From Verrucomicrobiaceae bacterium UBA2429 (GTDB lineage Bacteria; Verrucomicrobiota; Verrucomicrobiia; Verrucomicrobiales; Verrucomicrobiaceae): 7,440 bases of DNA. A program made the translations under genes and the position numbers. The notes below the pieces were generated by a model. That model did not search any database. It worked only from the letters and a program-made list of their open reading frames with translations, and was not told where the DNA came from. Positions 6,132 to 7,440 of the stretch are shown here, piece by piece. The stretch lies in NCBI GenBank assembly GCA_002343505.1, contig DDQZ01000041.1, forward strand, positions 24,157-31,596. Direction: 5' to 3'. Each line of letters begins with the position of its first letter. Position 1 is the first letter of the stretch.

Positions 6132-6598
6132 GGCGCTGGCAGCAGTTCCTCCGGTGTGCAGATCGTTGGCAGAGTGTAGCCCAAGGACTCGATGAGCACA
6201 CGCAAATCTTCGCGCACATGGGCGTTGGCGATGTGGCGGATGTTCCAGGTCAAAAGCAGGTTCATCTGGTGAAACGTCGCCACCCCGATGTGCAGCGCGT
6301 CACGATCCGCCTTCGCAGGGATCAGCCCTGACGCGAGGATGGCGCTGGCGATCGCCTCACACTCCGGTGTGATCGCCAGCAGAGGAATGCCGCGCAGCGA
6401 ATCAAGCCGGCGCTGTGCCGCGGCCGCATCACCGCCGGCCGCCTCCTGCTTTGTCACCAGCGAGGTGTAGAGCTCGTAGTTCTGGCGGTGGTTGTCCCAC
6501 CACTCATGCGTGCTGATCTGGTGCCCGGCATGAACGACCTGCGGCGACGGCCAGGAAGTCAGGTAACTTGGGATGGTGGTTTCGATGTAAACCCGCAT
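6128..6598 (-). CDS. VapC-like PIN-domain ribonuclease (toxin), module 2
   Basis: This 156-aa PIN-fold protein is paralogous to the module 1 toxin, at about 44% identity over the full length. It shows the same landmarks: VYIETTIPSYLT at residues 3-14 (E6 in place of the first Asp), H-E-W-W-D at 31-35, GGDAAAAQRRL at 55-65, R-D-A-L-H-I at 99-104 (D100, H103), LLTWN at 115-119, HIANA at 122-126, and TICTPEELL near the end. I chose ATG 6598 because the conserved signature starts at once. In-frame starts upstream (6643, 6673) would add 15-25 residues absent from the paralogue. It is likely the first gene of a two-gene operon with the 83-aa partner. Ribonuclease activity is inferred from the family. 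Confidence 0.85.
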   Translation of the reverse strand: MRVYIETTIPSYLTSWPSPQVVHAGHQISTHEWWDNHRQNYELYTSLVTKQEAAGGDAAAAQRRLDSLRGIPLLAITPECEAIASAILASGLIPAKADRDALHIGVATFHQMNLLLTWNIRHIANAHVREDLRVLIESLGYTLPTICTPEELLPAP

Positions 6599-6787
6599 CT
6601 GCCAGGATGACTCATGCGAGCTTTGCTTCAACTCCGACTCCATTCGGTTGCGGCAGGCGAGCCTCAGTCTCACGATTCCGTGTTATCGAGACCCTTGACC
6701 GGCGTGAAAATCAAAATCAGCCCACATCCCACGGCGAGTCATGCAGGCATGCATGATGCCTGGCATTGTCCTTAGTTGCATGGGTTG
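6599..6787. promoter_or_regulatory. Upstream region of PIN module 2 with two imperfect inverted repeats
   Basis: This 189-bp gene-free stretch lies between the module 2 toxin and a downstream-oriented membrane-protein gene. One imperfect inverted repeat, GTCTCACGAT (6667-6676) with ATCGAGAC (6685-6692), lies about 70-95 bp before the toxin start and could be an operator. A second, ATGCAGGCAT (6741-6750) with ATGCCTGGCAT (6756-6766), has a 5-nt loop and one unpaired G. It could be a transcription-end hairpin for the gene ending at 6788 or a binding site. No T tract follows, and no convincing sigma70 hexamers were found. Confidence 0.3.
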
Positions 6788-7150
6788 TCAATCGCTCAGG
6801 AGAAATGGATAGCCAAGGAAAAGCGCGAAGCCGATCCCGGAAACTACGCCGACTCCACTAGCCGCAACAGAGAGGTTGCGGGACATGCCGGACTCCTCGT
6901 ATGAGTAGCAGAGGAGCGCGAGAAGAAGCAGGGGGCCGATGCAGAACAGGCCCAGAATGGCGGGTACGGGTAGGCGTGAGCCAAAATCGAATAAGAACAG
7001 TGAGGAGATCATGAGCCAAGGGACGACTCCGCCAGCTATGGCAAAACTTCCTGCGGGTACGTTGCGAAACCGATTCGTGATCACCGCGCAGAGTGCTGCT
7101 ACGGAGGTCACTCCGGCTGCTGCGTATATCTGCATGAAATAGAGGCTCAT
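6788..7150 (-). CDS. Hypothetical four-helix membrane protein
   Basis: This 120-aa protein was not recognised as a named family. Four hydrophobic segments span nearly the whole length: about 3-25, 35-54, 62-83 and 95-118. Short charged loops separate them (NRFRN at 26-30, DFGSRL at 55-60, YEESGMSRN at 84-92). The hydrophobic periodicity makes a real integral membrane protein likely. The ATG at 7150 is used; Met6 is an alternative start, and neither has a clear Shine-Dalgarno. Its codon use looks less GC-biased than the genes to the left, which may mean separate acquisition. It points the same way as the PIN modules but is separated from them by 189 bp with possible hairpins, so it is probably not in their operon. 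Confidence 0.65.
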   Translation of the reverse strand: MSLYFMQIYAAAGVTSVAALCAVITNRFRNVPAGSFAIAGGVVPWLMISSLFLFDFGSRLPVPAILGLFCIGPLLLLALLCYSYEESGMSRNLSVAASGVGVVSGIGFALFLGYPFLLSD

Positions 7151-7179
7151 GTAATGCGCTCAGTCGCCGAACAGGTCAT

Positions 7180-7410
7180 TTATCGACAGATTAGTTCTTT
7201 TGTCAGCAGCTTGATCTCCGACAGAAATGTTGCTTTGCGACGGGATTTTAGCTTCATGCTGTTGTTGTAGCGGCTCATTCGCGCGCGGAGCGCCAAAAAG
7301 GCGGGTATTCGCTCAAATACGGAGCTAAACCCATGTGTGACGATTCCAAGAGTGGAAAGCCGCCCGCGCCGCAGGTTTGAGGGCAGGGAGCTGAAAACGG
7401 GGTATTTCAC
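7180..7410 (-). CDS. Doubtful small ORF, possibly part of a repeat element
   Basis: This is an open frame of 76 codons from a GTG at 7410. The product is basic (rich in Arg, Lys and Ser), with no recognisable domain, signal peptide or membrane segment. The start codon lies inside a perfect 13-bp inverted repeat (7399-7431), an unusual place for a translation start. An internal ATG (MSRYNNSMKLKSRRKAT...) would give a 32-aa product. It could be a genuine small gene, a decayed gene, or chance coding inside a dispersed intergenic repeat. I favour the last; the entry is given so that the stretch 7151-7440 is accounted for. Confidence 0.22.
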   Translation of the reverse strand: MKYPVFSSLPSNLRRGRLSTLGIVTHGFSSVFERIPAFLALRARMSRYNNSMKLKSRRKATFLSEIKLLTKELICR

Positions 7411-7431
7411 GCTCGAAACGTGAAATACCCC
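7399..7431. repeat. Perfect 13-bp inverted repeat
   Basis: GGGGTATTTCACG (7399-7411) is followed by a 7-nt loop (CTCGAAA) and its exact reverse complement CGTGAAATACCCC (7419-7431). The stem is long and mixed in composition. No T tract follows on the plus strand, and on the minus strand the next bases are GTTTTC, a weak T run. It could be a terminator-like hairpin, a protein-binding site or the end of a small mobile or repeat element. Confidence 0.65.
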
Positions 7432-7440
7432 CTTCGGAAG

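Noticed and set aside
5779..6195. 138-codon plus-strand frame over the ppnP fragment and module 2
   Set aside because: It reads the ppnP fragment out of frame and then antisense to the partner gene; no family features.
4729..6598. Simple tandem duplication of a whole [ppnP end + module] unit
   Set aside because: The ppnP ends are about 95% identical in DNA, but the toxins are only about 44% identical in protein, so one duplication event cannot explain both without extra conversion.
4884..6787. Integron-like cassette array with attC sites
   Set aside because: No integrase is in the window, no paired core motifs of attC type were found at module edges, and the repeats are coding ppnP sequence.
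1..7440. CRISPR arrays, tRNA or rRNA genes
   Set aside because: No regularly spaced short repeats were seen, and no tRNA cloverleaf or rRNA-like conserved stretches were recognised on either strand.

Overview
The window is a GC-rich bacterial chromosome segment. It lacks clear Shine-Dalgarno sequences before most genes and combines an ActP-type transporter, a large secreted PHP-type (CehA/McbA-like) protein and VapC-like PIN modules. This mix is most reminiscent of Verrucomicrobiota or a related PVC-group lineage. That placement is inference from gene content; no rRNA or other taxonomic marker is present.

Layout. Positions 1-39 hold a G9/C9 hairpin followed by T7, which looks like a terminator for a rightward gene outside the window. 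On the minus strand, 2004 to 42 is a two-gene operon: a DUF485 (YjcH-like) small membrane protein followed by an ActP-family sodium:acetate symporter. Divergent from it, 2124-4421 encodes a large exported metal-dependent hydrolase-like protein (PHP domain, CehA/McbA type). A 129-bp gap with overlapping inverted repeats leads to ppnP (4551-4883), a pyrimidine/purine nucleoside phosphorylase.

After ppnP comes the most interesting part. Two paralogous minus-strand modules lie in tandem (4920-5626 and 5880-6598). Each has a VapC-like PIN-domain protein followed, with an identical 4-base ATGA overlap, by a small partner protein with a basic C-terminal tail. Between them is a 155-bp direct copy (5725-5879) of the 3' end of ppnP, gap-free and 147/155 identical, without a start codon. 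Each module therefore sits immediately behind a ppnP 3' end, convergent with it. The two toxins are only about 44% identical in protein, while the two ppnP ends are about 95% identical in DNA. This argues against one tandem duplication of the whole unit. It suggests that one module was inserted separately by a process that duplicated or carried along the ppnP 3' end, so that ppnP was kept intact.

The right end (about 6674-7440) looks less GC-rich. It encodes a four-helix membrane protein of unknown function (6788-7150) and a doubtful small ORF (7180-7410). It ends in a perfect 13-bp inverted repeat (7399-7431) that may mark a dispersed repeat element.

The acetate uptake pair is a functional unit. 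The PHP protein and PpnP look like independent housekeeping or catabolic genes. The PIN modules are probable toxin-antitoxin cassettes in an insertion hotspot.
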